NCBI RefSeq assembly: GCF_014529535.1
Contig: NW_023503302.1
Coordinates: 798,062-862,061, forward strand
Length of the DNA stretch: 64,000 nt
Reading direction: 5' to 3'
From: Bradysia coprophila
Taxonomy: Eukaryota > Arthropoda > Insecta > Diptera > Sciaridae
The position numbers and the translations under genes were made by a program. Shown one piece after another: positions 10,635 through 22,201 of the stretch (positions are counted from its first letter, which is position 1; each line of letters starts with the position of its first letter). Under the pieces are notes generated by a model. That model did not search any database and was not told the DNA's origin. It worked only from the letters and a program-made list of their open reading frames with translations.

Positions 10635-11051
10635 ATGAAATTTTTATTGCAACTGCTGTCGTGCATTCTTTGGATTGTCTACATTGTAAGAGCAGATATT
10701 TACACTAAGCCTGTTGGGTATTAAACGTTGGTCTTATACACATCAAGGCTCTCGATCTACAATTCTTAAACACTAGCGACTGTAAATTCAACTCTCAATT
10801 TTTTCATTAAAAGAGAATCGCACCCATTCTGACTTAACACTATCAGTCTGGGTTCATCATAACAATTTACCGATTTTCAGCTGGACATTGTGAATGTTGT
10901 TGCAAAGCTCAAATGTCTACCGTATACCACGGTAAAAAAGATATCGGACATCCCAATAGATGTGGATAAACTCAAAAAGTTCCCTAGATTGATGAGTGAA
11001 AATAAAGTTGTCACTCTGTTGAACGGGACATTAGTGTGTCATGCGATGTAG
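10635..11051 (+). CDS. Possible small secreted protein, 73 residues, unknown family
   Basis: Exon 10635-10685 encodes MKFLLQLLSCILWIVYI, a good signal-peptide core, and ends at a GTAAGA donor. A TTTCAG acceptor at 10880 opens exon 10881-11051, which stays in frame and ends ..LLNGTLVCHAM followed by TAG. The mature part is lysine- and valine-rich with two cysteines. I do not recognise it. Support is only the signal-like N-terminus and phase-compatible splice sites, and the true first exon boundary could differ. It ends about 135 bases from the 3' end of RpL3, facing it. Confidence 0.35.
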
Positions 11052-11187
11052 TAAGTGCAATGATGAACAACAAAACATTTTCTTTATCCTCAAAACGGTC
11101 TTCTTTATTTGTACATTACATGGATATAAATCACATCACGTCCCCAAATACTTTTCAAAAGAAAGTATTCCACGACATACAAACAAT

Positions 11188-13818
11188 TTAAGCTGTTTTG
11201 ACTGCGGCAGCAGCGGCTTGCGCTTGTTCTTCCTTGACACGATCCTTCTTGAGTGGTCCCATGAATGCCAATTTGTCGGCAGCGGTTTGGAACCGACCAT
11301 GACCCATCTTCGATGACGTATCGATGAACTTAAGGTTGATCTGTTCGAGTGCCGATCGTTTGGTGTGCACCAACAATGATTTGCGGAGTGTGAGCACACG
11401 TTTCTTTGAACCGATACAACATCCCTTCAACATGACGAAATCGTTGTTGACTTCACCGTAATGGGGGAAACCGCCCATTGGTGTGATGGATTTGTCGGTC
11501 AAATCGTATTCGGTGGATGCGTTGTTCTTAACGATCTGTTGAAAGAAGAGGAAATCACATTAGAATCATTGGAACTTAGACAAAAATACAGTTTCGAGTG
11601 ACTGATAATCGGTCAGTCCTATCATTTAGATTATCATGTTGGTATCAAACATAAAAAAAGGCTCAATGATTGTCTCATCATCAAAAGTTACGGGAAAAAA
11701 AATCGTCAAAACGAAACGACTAAACTAACCTTTCCATCCTTGGTATGGATACCAGCACCAATGCGATAGATTTTCTTGTTAATTTCGGTACGATGATGGT
11801 AACCCTTTTGACCAGCACGAGCTACGGTGAACGATACACGACTCGGATGCCATGCTCCAATACAAGCAACTTTACGTAGACCCTTGTGCGTCTTACGTGG
11901 CAATTTCTTTGTGTGCCAACGGCTAGTGACACCCTTGAAACCTTTACCCTTGGTAACACCAACCAAATCGATCATTTCATCTTGGCCGAAAACTTGGTTC
12001 ACCGGAATTGGCTTCTCCAAGTGTTCCTTCACCCACTTGACTTTATCTTCAATGGTGCCACCGTTCAATTGGATTTCCAAAATGTGAGCCTTCTTCTGGC
12101 GTTGCTTGATCAAACGGATCTGTAGCGGAACGAATGGAAAAATTGTTAGCGAAGGTGCATAGGTTAGGTTCATAAAACACGAGAAAATGCTTTTTTTCTC
12201 TGATTGATGAAAATGTGATCAATATGGTTTAGCTTTGTGCTCACTGCCAGAAAGGCTGGACAAAGTTTATGGAATATATCGACCGATCGCCACAAATCGA
12301 AATTCGGGCAACTTTTTCTACGACATAAATGGCAAAAACTCCGCACTGATCGTCAGAATCGGACCATTGTAAGACTTATCAATCGAACGAATTCAATCGA
12401 CAGCCTGTCTGTCGCACCGTACGAAATGAATTTACAATAAGAAATCGAAACATTACCTGGGAATGGGCAATAACGCGGATGGTTTTGCAGTAACGAACCA
12501 TTTTCTTGAAGTCGTTATCGATGCTCTTCTTGCCGAATTTGTCGGACCATTTCTTGTTGGCCTTGGTGAATGCCTTCTTCTTGCTCTTGTACCTGAGAAT
12601 CGATTGAAAGTGTTGCTAAAACATACAGAAGAGAAAGAGAGCCTCTTCTACGAGCGGAGACTTTCAATCAAACCATGCTAACCGCACTTGTGTAGTTTTC
12701 AGTAAAGAAACTTATCAAGGGGCTCACATAGCATTTGTATAGCTCTCTCAACGAGATCGAAGAGCTTTTGGGAAATTGCGAATTTAATGACAAATTTTCG
12801 GAAAACAATGCAATATCAACGGCTATGTATTTTCGTTAAATTATTCGGTTGTCATTGCGATTGTGATTCTTACCAGTTCTTGTAGAAACGGCGACGGCAT
12901 TCTTCCGACAAATGTTGCGCCCAAACGTTTACCAATGGACGGCTACCGAATGGTGTTTCGATGTAACCAACAGCACCAACGACAATCATTGGTGGTGTTT
13001 CCAAAACGGTTACAGCTTCAACGACTTCCTTCTTGTTTATTTCTATGGTAGAAGAGAGAGGAAAACATTCATTACCGACTCGGTTCACCACATGTTCTCG
13101 GAACTCAAACTAAATTTTGTTTTTTGCATTAAAATCAGTCCGCCCTAGTAGCATTTAATCGTCACCGTTTTTTCAGACAAAACCATAAACGAATCAGTAG
13201 GAGTATCATCATTGTATAACAAATTGTACCGAGAAAAATAAGTAGCACGTGGTACTACAATACTCACTTGAACCAGGACGATCAGCCTCACGCACAATGT
13301 GGGTCATACCGGCCTTGTATGCAACAAAACATGTCAAATGAACAGGCTTCTTGGGATCGTCTTTTGGGAAGGCCTTAACCTTACCACGATGTCTTTGCGA
13401 GCGCTTCTTCGGGTAGAAGGCCATGGATCCATGACGGGGCGCTGAAAATTTACGATGAGACTGGAAAGCAAATTTGAGGTTATATTACGAGTTCATCGAA
13501 ATAATTTCTCTATTTTTTTGTTTGATTGAGCACTTTCTAAAACTTTAAAATTAATTCCATTTGGGAATGCAATCAACTGGCAGTAATTATTAACTTCTTT
13601 TAATGGATTTTTATCGATTTACGCAATACACTCGATGTGTGTAATTGGAACATGAAAATGCATGGCACGTGGCTCAAAAATTTTAATTTCCATTTTCTGT
13701 TCGATTTGTAGTAAAATCCATAAAATTATTTCAATACACCACTGCCAGTAACACAAATTTAAAGTTTTCAGCGAAATATTTCCAATTCAAGCTTATAAAT
13801 TATGGGAAATCTCACCAT
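11188..13818 (-). CDS. RpL3: 60S ribosomal protein L3 (uL3)
   Basis: Six coding exons on the minus strand: 13818-13816 (the ATG alone), 13460-13268, 13042-12874, 12592-12457, 12119-11730 and 11535-11188. They total 1239 bases and encode 412 residues, close to Drosophila RpL3. The start reads [20 protein letters not shown], and all phases agree. The protein helps form the peptidyl transferase centre region of the large subunit. The W-finger region [19 protein letters not shown] is intact, and the histidine of KTHKG is residue 245, the site that METTL18 methylates in human RPL3. The ATG sits exactly at the end of the first exon, as in other insect ribosomal protein genes. Introns are 194-355 bases and may host small RNAs. 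Confidence 0.97.
11606..11690 (-). ncRNA. Possible C/D-box snoRNA in the last RpL3 intron
   Basis: On the minus strand the C-box consensus ATGATGA (11681-11675) is followed about 60 bases later by CTGA (11616-11613). The terminal stem is poor and a local hairpin GATAATC/GATTATC overlaps the 3' part. The call is weak. Confidence 0.25.
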
Positions 13819-13849
13819 TTCACTGCTTGATGTGACTGTTCGCCAACAC

Positions 13850-13866
13850 GTTTGTGAAAAGAAAGA
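13850..13866 (-). promoter_or_regulatory. Likely RpL3 transcription start with pyrimidine tract (TOP-like)
   Basis: On the minus strand CTTTCTTTTC lies about 40 bases upstream of the ATG, at the expected place for the 5' terminal oligopyrimidine tract of a ribosomal protein mRNA. The exact start base is not determinable here. Confidence 0.4.
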
Positions 13867-14040
13867 AATGTCCGGTCGGTTCTATTAAATGGCTGTATGT
13901 TTTTTTCGTCAAGCCTTCGCAGCTTTTGTCAAAGTGCGGCTGAAACGCAAAATTTGATCATTCCCAGTAAAATAACGAAAAATTCCCAATGACAAAAACA
14001 CTTTAAAATTTTTCAAAATAGTTTATGGTTTAAAGTTGCC

Positions 14041-14270
14041 CCAGAGTCAACCGTTTTCATTCCATTTTGCCTCCGTGTACATACGTGACAGTTGTTATTT
14101 CAAACAATATGTTCTATTGTATGAAATGCCAACTGTCATGTACACGGAGACAAAACCAGAGTCAACCGTTTTCATTCCATTTTGCCTCCGTGTACATACG
14201 TGACAGTTGTTATTTCAAACAATATGTTCTATTGTATGAAATGCCAACTGTCATGTACACGGAGACAAAA
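14041..14270. repeat. Head-to-tail pair of a 115-bp MITE
   Basis: Copies at 14041-14155 and 14156-14270 are almost identical and directly abut. Each has internal inverted arms: TTTTGCCTCCGTGTACATACG near the left and GTACACGGAGACAAAA at the right, enclosing CAACTGTCA/TGACAGTTG. The very high identity points to a recent tandem duplication. Confidence 0.75.
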
Positions 14271-14554
14271 CATAAGGAAAACGGATGACTGTGTATTCAG
14301 ACTTATGTCTGATAAATATATGTCTCTTTATGTTAGTCCTTTCTATCAAGTAATCGGCGTAACCTTCCTATGTCTATATAGTTGATTAAAATTTCTATCA
14401 ATCTGTCTACTGCGTCTACTGTAACTAACTACTTATTCTACTAAAAAAAAACTGCATGAAAAATGCTTTTGCTGCTTTAGTCTGTCGTTATACAACACAG
14501 GTACTGTACACGAATGGTGACATAGTGCGTTGGATAAGTCGTGTCCTGAATATA

Positions 14555-14744
14555 CAGTGTTTAAGGAGAGCTAAAACCAGTTAAATTTAAATGGTCTCGG
14601 GGTCAGCTGTCAAATATTCATCAATGAAAAAAGAAATTGAGAGGTGAGCCCAGTTTAAATTTGTATGCGATTTCTCTCATTTTGACGTGTGACCCCGAGA
14701 CCAGTTTAAACAAAGTGGTCAAAAATCGCTCTCCTTAAACACTG
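14555..14744. mobile_element. Tc1/mariner-type MITE, 190 bp
   Basis: Inverted ends CAGTGTTTAAGGAGAGC (14555-14571) and GCTCTCCTTAAACACTG (14728-14744) match perfectly and are flanked by TA on both sides (14553-14554, 14745-14746). TA target duplication and a CAGT start fit the Tc1/mariner group. The interior holds a second imperfect palindrome around GGTCTCGGGGTCA/TGACCCCGAGACC. Non-coding. Confidence 0.8.
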
Positions 14745-16089
14745 TATGGAACACACCCACGTTCGTCCCAGTAACGTCTGTGTGGAGATGTAACATACTC
14801 GAATATACGAAAATGAAAGTGAACCGATCAGGTCGGCGGATGCTGTGGTAACGTATTCAGACCTCCTTAGTTCAATTAACAATTCCACTGGTCTCGATCA
14901 CCTATCTGTGGTACAGTCCAGATAATTTTTTTTACATTTACATCTGTCATATTGCACTCATATTAAATTCGTTTCCGTCAAGTTGCATCTAGCGGTGAGT
15001 TATGATTGCATTTACAAACGAATCAGGTGAAGCAACATTAGTGACATGAAAATGTAATTTATATATACAGCATTATAATTTAAGTTGGAAATTATAACTC
15101 ACATCTTCATACAAGTAGTTCTGCCTGGTAGGTTCCTTGTAATTTTCAACTTATAGGTTAACTTATAAATTACGCAAGTACGAAAATAAATTTACCTGAA
15201 AGTTTGGATCCATAATTTTTCTGTTTCGCTGAGTGTTTAATGTTTATACTACATTTAGTGTTTATATAGTTTGAATAAACCACACAGACTTATCATTGAC
15301 CACCCACCATCAGCCTTAACTATATAAGGTAAAAAAACACAAAAACACATGTTACCCTAATTTACAGTGAAGTGATGAGTATTGTCACACATACGTTACA
15401 ACATGTTTTGTGCATTGCGATCATAGGAAATTCACTGGAAAGGGTCCCGTATTTTTTGTGTGTAAAGTTTGCATTACCTTCAATTATGCAAATGTGTCGT
15501 AACGACAAGGTTCTGAAAAAACAGGTTAAGACATTAAAGATTGGACGAAAAGAAAACTTGAAGAAAAAACAATATTTTTATTAAGTTGACATTTCACACC
15601 ATCTGTAATGAGTGTGTTTAACAGAACATGTCTAAATTGTCAAAATTTGTGCTTCAGCGCCTTCGTGTACAACTCAGAAGTGTCTTAACCTGTTCTTTTA
15701 GAACCTTGGATATATTGCACAAATATCAAATTCGTTTGCATCAAGTTGCAGTTAGTGATGCAAATTCGATTCTTAGCAGATGCAACCACATTATTCACAC
15801 GAAAATGTGATAATTACAAAAATGGTATCACCTGAACGTCGGGATTCGTAACTCCACTGATCCGCTGATGGTATGCATTACCTTCAGTGCATATACACTG
15901 TCAATTATGCAAGTACTTTATTACCAGCCTGCCTGCATAATGTAACTGTACAGACTTTTGCGCTGGGACATACATAGCCAAAACCGCAAAAAAAGCGAAG
16001 TTTCAGGGCGTTGACGTTTTTGACACATTGCATTCATTCCAACAACATTTTGTATACTTTTAACAATTTTAATTTAATTTTTGACGAAA
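14745..16089. repeat. Diverged dispersed duplicates, no gene
   Basis: A segment near 14950-15190 (ATATTGCACTCATATTAAATTCG, then GTCAAGTTGCATCTAG) is echoed near 15710-15790 (ATATTGCACAAATATCAAATTCG, then ATCAAGTTGCAGTTAG). Fragments around GCATTACCTTCAATTATGCAA (15470) recur near 15875. They look like old copies of one repeat. No coding gene is seen before the Ly6-type gene. Confidence 0.4.
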
Positions 16090-16707
16090 ATGGCAACGCC
16101 AAACTACATTTTATACTTCTTCGTTGTTTCATTGCTGTGGAGCACATGTAAGTATCGATCCAGCGTATAAACGGACAACCATTTCCATTCAATTAATCGA
16201 CTAATCCCATATTTATACTGCATTGAGTGGACAAATTTTGCTCACCTTGTATGACATCTTTCAGGTTCGGCGCTTGAATGTTACGTTTGCTCCAATCAAA
16301 CCGACAATGCCGAGAAATGCCTAAACACAATAAAAACTTGCGAGCAAGGCGAAGATGTATGCTTATCCGAAATTCGGTGGGGTAGTCAGCCTTACTTTTC
16401 ACAAGGTGCGTTAAAGCAGTACTACGTTTCCAAAAGATGTTCGACAAAGCAAATGTGCACCAAAATTCGAAATCGTTACATGAGATACTGTACACACATT
16501 TGGTATGAGGACTGGACATGTTCGGAATGTTGCCAGGGAGATCGCTGCAATTACTACATCATCGTGAGTGGACAAATTAGGATTGAATCAGGCAATCGAA
16601 CTAACAAAAATTCTCTTAAATTACAGAGTGGAAGTACGAAATTCTTGGTCTCAACGGTCGCTCTACTAGCAGTGTCCATAGCTGTAGTTCTTCAAAAGAT
16701 ATTTTAA
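16090..16707 (+). CDS. Ly6/uPAR-domain GPI-anchored protein
   Basis: Exons 16090-16147, 16265-16563 and 16627-16707 join in phase to 145 residues. The first 19 residues form a signal peptide. The mature part starts LECYVCSNQ and carries the spaced cysteines of a three-finger Ly6 domain, closing with CSECCQGDRCNYY, the typical CC..D.CN ending. The last exon encodes a hydrophobic tail (FLVSTVALLAVSIAVVL), a GPI attachment signal. Insect members of this family (for example quiver, boudin, crooked) act at the cell surface in junction assembly or channel regulation. I cannot assign a one-to-one orthologue. The exon layout (signal, domain, GPI tail) matches the family. Confidence 0.88.
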
Positions 16708-18282
16708 AAACTGTAAGTTTTGTCGTGTAATGTTTAAGAGGTTTTCTGTGCGACACCGTGAAAACCGTGCTGTAATTTACATTCCGTCCATAGTTTTATG
16801 ACATCAGTCACCATTAGGTAGGTCTAAATGTTTTTTTTGATGAGTATAGTTAAGTGAATCTCATTTGTGACTGACGACGAATTGACATTTTTTGTAACAA
16901 AATCGTGAAACTTTTGAAAGGGGTCGTTCATGAGCTGATTCTCTCCTATCCACGAAAGTGGACGAGTGTAAGATTAGATTCCAGAAACAATTCACCTCTA
17001 AGGTCATTCTTTTAAATTAGCGAACATTTAGTCAACCGATAAACAAAATTGAAATTTTTAATGGGAGAGGTGACTCATGCACTGACTCCAATCGAATTAA
17101 GTTCATAAATTGAGATTCGTGAGTCGTTTTTTTCCAAATTCATTAAGCACAAAACATTCCGTCCAGCAAATTCAAAATAATTTTAGAATTGTAAATAAGA
17201 ACCGTTTTTTGTACGATTACCATCAACAGACCCAGATCTGTTCAAGTAAATAAAAAGAAAAATTTTACATGAAAATTAATTTCTTTGTTGAGCTGTTATG
17301 GATTGCGCCAACAATCTTACTCGATTCAACTAAAAATTGTGTGAAGGATAAGAGAACAACATGCCCATCGTAGGCAATACCCTGCACCATAGTCTAAAGA
17401 TGCAGAGGTACTGTCTGAAATCCTCTCTAAAATGACCTCCACTTATTGGATTTTTACCTTAGACGAACATTGTTTGCAGTATAGTAATAAATATCAACGC
17501 ACTCAGAAACCATTGAGTATCGCAGACAAGAAAAGGTTGTGTCAAAATCATTCTACTCAACACAACTGACAATCTCGATTTGCTCATCAAATCTGCGTTT
17601 CTCGAGCGAATTTGCATTTCAAATACGAACTACTTACGCCGAAAGGAGTTGAGGGGTTGAACCTGCAAATTTTATTGAACAGTACAAGTGAAATAATAGA
17701 ACGTTGGGTTATAGAATCCTTCTTGAACATCAACATTTTCAGTCTACGTAATTAACCTTGTTATATACCGTCTATGGAAAATCATAAAAAAATTTACATT
17801 AAAAAAGAAGTAATTGAAAAGTGGAACTTTGGCTCTTTGAAACACCAGTACAAGTACAACTATTAGAAAGATTGTATTTATGACACATAGCGATAATTCG
17901 TACCTATAAATTGTAAGTACGGGTGTTAGAACCTGTACGTCATGACCTAATGATTTTAAAAATCTACCAAAAGATTGAAGTTTTTTGTAGATTTAGATAA
18001 TTGACTGATAGCTTATACCACCTGGAGCTTCTTATAACTAATTATTGCTAGAAGTCACTTCTATTTTACTTCTATTCTACTCTGTGTGTAGAGTATAGCT
18101 ATGTAGAACCACATTCAGCAGGGATCATCACTTATTTTTATATTTCGATTAAAAACCTTGAAATAGCTCGACCCAGTTTGACCAAGATCAAAAAAAGGGT
18201 CCCATGGATGCAAATTTTTTTGGTTCACCTACTTTCATTCAATCCTGGTGGTCAAGTTTCAGATTAACCTCAAATTTTCGTA
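16708..18282. other. Gene-poor spacer
   Basis: AT-rich intergenic DNA with no supported ORF, RNA gene or clear repeat boundary. The Ly6-type gene 3' UTR must lie at its start. Confidence 0.45.
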
Positions 18283-18442
18283 TAGTTTTGTTCCAAGTAA
18301 CTGTAAACACGAAATTTGACTGGCTAAACGAACATGATTTCATCCACAGAGCTCGGTTTTCATACAAATATTGATGAGGTTATGTCCCCATGGATGAAAT
18401 TTGACAATTCGTATGGCCTTGGAACATGCCTATACCTACTGA
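18283..18442. repeat. Interspersed palindromic repeat, copy 1
   Basis: It contains GATTTCATCCACAG and, further on, GGTTATGT..ATGGATGAAATTTGAC and TCGTATGGCCTTGGAAC. The same ordered motifs occur near 61190-61290, 61525-61570 and 61590-61745. Arms around the centre are inverted (TTTCATCC.. / ..GGATGAAAT), as in a MITE. No gene lies between it and cornichon. Confidence 0.6.
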
Positions 18443-19042
18443 ATATCAGACAATAGTTCAATAATCGTTCATGAGACTGTTGAATTGTTCAACCATGTGT
18501 AGACGTTGAGCGTCTTCTGACCTTTTTAACGCATAAACTGTGAACAACAAGTTACTGCTGGTTTTGTTACAGAAGTATAAATATTTTTTTGATCTAAGTA
18601 TTTTGATACGCGAAGGATCGTTCATAAGTCAAGCAAGCAAAAAAAAAGTTGGAATTTTCAAACCCCTACGCAGTTTTTGTGGAAGATGTTTTTTTCGTCC
18701 GACCCCATTCCGTAACGTTTATTGTGAATCACCACTATACTAATGTCACTCATGTTCATTTATTTTCTGGCGGGAATGCTTGAAATCATACGTTTCAAAT
18801 TGTGTGAATTTTCGGCTGGGCTTTAGTATTGCCATCGGTTAAATCTGTCAAAAGTGTAGTGCAATCAGCGAGAAATTTGAAGTGCATCATTACTAATGCA
18901 AAAAGAAGATATCTTCTTTTGCGTTCCTTGAATAACACAGGTCACATTTCGGTATTGCACTGAACGACACTTCTCAGTACGTAAATACGGACGTAATGTA
19001 ACAAATCGCGATAGAATCAACGGAACATTATTATCAAAAAAG

Positions 19043-19634
19043 ATGGCATTTAACTTTCCGGCAGTGTCATACATCATAGCATTGATTGCGGACGCTTTCC
19101 TCATCTTTTTTTCCATATTTCATGTGATCGCTTTCGATGAATTGAAAACCGATTACAAAAATCCTATCGATCAGTGTAACAGCCTAAATCCGGTAAGCTG
19201 AATGGATTATGCGGAATTTCAACCTGAGATTCTATTTTTAATTGGGGTGTTGGCCTTGTATTTATAGCTGGTTCTGCCCGAGTACGCCTTACATTTGTTG
19301 TTCAATTTGTTCTTTTTGTTCGCTGGAGAATGGTTTTCGTTGATGCTGAATGTGCCGTTGATTGCTTATCACGTTTGGCGATACAAAAATCGACCAGTCA
19401 TGAGCGGACCAGGTCTGTATGATCCAACAAGCATCATGAATGCAGACACACTGTCAACATGTCAAAGGGAGGGATGGATAAAATTGGCTGTTTATCTCTT
19501 ATCGTTTTTCTACTATCTTTATGGGTAAGCCACTCTTTCTGCACTGTTCTTAATATGTGTTGGTGAACTGACGTTGAATTGATTTGTTTCCATGTTCGAT
19601 CGACAGAATGATCTACTCATTGATTTCCACATAA
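19043..19634 (+). CDS. cni: Cornichon, ER cargo receptor
   Basis: Exons 19043-19192, 19268-19524 and 19607-19634 give 144 residues, exactly the usual cornichon length. It begins [20 protein letters not shown] and contains the family signatures [29 protein letters not shown] and [20 protein letters not shown], with hydrophobic membrane segments near residues 10-30, 55-75 and at the C-terminus. Cornichon proteins load transmembrane cargo into COPII vesicles at ER exit sites; in Drosophila cni is needed for secretion of the TGF-alpha ligand Gurken. All three exons join in phase with GT-AG introns under 85 bases. The final exon is only 28 bases. Confidence 0.96.
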
Positions 19635-20638
19635 GATATGAGCATCGAATCGAGATGGATTAAGGAAAGGAGTTCCAGTGAACGTGAACTAGAAATTAAC
19701 AAATCGAATGTTGTTTGTAAGATATAACGTAAGATTCATCATCAGGTCCATCTGCAACATTAATTCTAATTAATTTCACCGGAACATGTCCGAATCATTT
19801 TTCTTGGCAATTTCATTGCATCAGCATCCCGTTAAGTTTTTTTTTTATTATTATTTTACATCATTGCATCGTCTTCATTTCAAGTCACACGAATAACAGT
19901 GGGAGGTAAACAAAATTATTATTTTTTTTGTTAATTGTAAAAGTTAGCCTCGGTGTATCCATTGCTCCATACTTCACTCAAAATAAACGTTTTTGACTCA
20001 AAATTTAAATTATTGTTGTTACCATTTTATTGTCACAATTAGGATCCCGGAGTTGACGGGTTAGACTTATCAAACATCAAAGATGAATTTGTCAATCATA
20101 CCGACAACAGCGTCTTTTTGAACCGTATTTTAAACGACAAAATGGGTATTTTCAACGGTCTTTGATTGTTCCTTTAGCATCGGCGCAGTTTAGTTTTCAT
20201 GGGGAGGTGTTGTTTATAACCTTTATAACTGACATCAACGCACTCCAAAACAGGCACGAGAACGGATTTATAATAAGGGCATACTCGACGCAGTAGTCAG
20301 AATTTTACATATAAATTTAGTTTTTTATGTTGGTAAAATACCACTGCGGGGACCAAAATAAGAGACTTTTCGACCGTTAAAAAAAATCGTTTTTTGTGCC
20401 GTTCTTGCAGAGCGTTCCTGACATTCGTTTATTTTTTTTCTTCAATGAATGACAATCCATTCTGATACAATTTTAAAGAAAAAGCGGGCGTCTTTTTGGA
20501 ATTGCTTTGGTTGTTTTGGTTTTTTTCTTTTTGGAATGACGCCTAAAGAAAGAAAAGTCGTGGATTACCCTTAAGTAAAAAAATCATAAAAATTGTCACA
20601 GCAATTCAATGGCTACAGTGGACCCAATAGCTGCAATG
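19635..20638. other. Spacer downstream of cornichon
   Basis: Contains the probable cornichon 3' UTR and otherwise no supported gene. T-rich and A-rich runs only. Confidence 0.45.
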
Positions 20639-20907
20639 AAGAGGTGAGCGGGCCGAGGTTTTTTCAAAGCCCGACCCGACACGCGCTCAACCCGAATCGA
20701 TTTTCCAAAACCCGAGAACCCGAAACCCGACAGATACTGAAACCCTTCCCGACCTGAATTAAATTTTTGAGACCCGATGACCCGAAACCCGACAGATACT
20801 GAAACCCGTTAACCCGAAAGATATTGAAACGCGCTAACTTCGAAAATATTTAGAAAACGCGAAAAAATAATTTAATTTTGAAACTTCGGGTAGCCCGCTC
20901 ACCTCTA
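20639..20907. mobile_element. hAT-like MITE with ACCCGAAACCCGA internal repeats
   Basis: Inverted ends AGAGGTGAGCGGGC and GCCCGCTCACCTCT sit inside an 8-bp duplication, CTGCAATG (20631-20638) versus CTGCAATA (20908-20915). The interior repeats ACCCGAAACCCGACAGATACTGAA two to three times with decay. This is a compact non-autonomous hAT-type element and has no coding capacity. Confidence 0.78.
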
Positions 20908-21837
20908 CTGCAATAGATTCACTTTTCCTTGACCGTGATATCATCAAAGCTTCGGTGTTCACCTATTTCCGTTAATTTATGGAAGTTATCTTATATCCGA
21001 GGGAAAAACTGCTCCGGAGAGTGCAGAGAGAAAGATCACTGTACAAGTACGCGTATAGTCAAAGTCATTGGCTCAGCGTGACTCAGCACAAAGTTATGTA
21101 CAGTGTTTTTCGAGGTAGTTTTTTCCTCGGTTATACAAGAGTCCTAATGTTGATAACAGCAATTCTATGTGGAATTTATTGCTGCAAAGCGAACGTTAAA
21201 TTCTTATGTAGGTGAAGGATAGAGTAAATTGTCTTGACAAATCGGGCAACTTTCTTCATAGTGTTGGAGAAGATATGGTTTACAATGAGGGTAAATGTTA
21301 GGAATCGCTTTATTGTGTCGTTGTTTGTTTAGCCCTCTGTGCAAATAGATTATTTTCAAACTTTCGAGAGCGAGATTTTAAGAGAGAGGACAGGATTCGT
21401 ATTGTTAGACATTTTCTTTCCATCTCGTCGAATTATATCGGAAATTACGGCTATAGCAAACTCGCCTCAAAGTAAAAACGTAAAACTTTGTAGTGTCAAA
21501 GTGATTTTTTTTCTTCAAAAAACTGTCAAAACAATCACATTCTAAGTTTAAGGATTCCGTTGACTGTGCCTTTGGGTCTGTTTCTCGCGAATATTTTAAT
21601 TCAATTTATGGTTAGCTATAGTAATGCACTGTCCATTGATAGTCACTGGTAAAAGTAGCATGGTGCTTTTCACAAAGAGTTTGAACGTTTCGGCGCGGAT
21701 TATGTCGTTGGTGATTTTTTTAAAACCTAAATTACACAAATATTAGGTCAAGTAAGGCTTGATTTCCACTAACCAAAAAAGTACTTCGTGTGAGACAAAA
21801 TTGATTTTTAAAATTTTTGCATTCCTTACTCGACCTG
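20908..21837. other. Spacer with no supported gene
   Basis: A 78-codon frame (20979-21215) has one hydrophobic stretch but no splice, promoter or family support. Nothing else is recognised. Confidence 0.4.
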
Positions 21838-22092
21838 AGAGTAATTAGGAAATTAGAGAGGAAATTTGTACGACGAAATGTGGTCCCAACGTCAGTTTGT
21901 ATAAGATACACATTTCGTATAATTTTACACCAATACATGTATGCGATGACGCTATTTCGCCTTTAATAGTTCAATTTACCCTCTTAATTAAGAGGGCAAA
22001 CACATATACCAATAAACATTTCGCATTTCATGTTGGGACCACATATTTTACGTAATTTTGTTCGAAATTTCCTCTCTAGGTATAATTACTCT
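21838..22092. repeat. Imperfect inverted-repeat element, 255 bp
   Basis: Ends AGAGTAATTA and TAATTACTCT are followed inward on each arm by AGAGAGGAAATTT and a segment ending TGTGGTCCCA, giving arms of about 55 bp with mismatches. It is probably a MITE; no clear target duplication was found. Confidence 0.55.
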
Positions 22093-22201
22093 AAGTACTT
22101 GACAGCTCGATCTCTAACGGAGCCGGATATAAAAAATTTAAATTTAAAATGAAAAATGTTTTTTTGGAAGTATTTCAAATAAAACATCATCCTCGACATT
22201 C

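Noticed and set aside
10260-10666. Small overlapping frames on both strands near 10.3-10.7 kb
   Set aside because: No splice signals, homology or codon pattern to support either strand.
12593-12873. Possible structured RNA in other RpL3 introns
   Set aside because: Some hairpins are visible, but there is no complete box set for C/D or H/ACA snoRNAs.
20979-21215. 78-codon frame with one hydrophobic stretch
   Set aside because: Low-complexity context, no splice partners and no recognised family.
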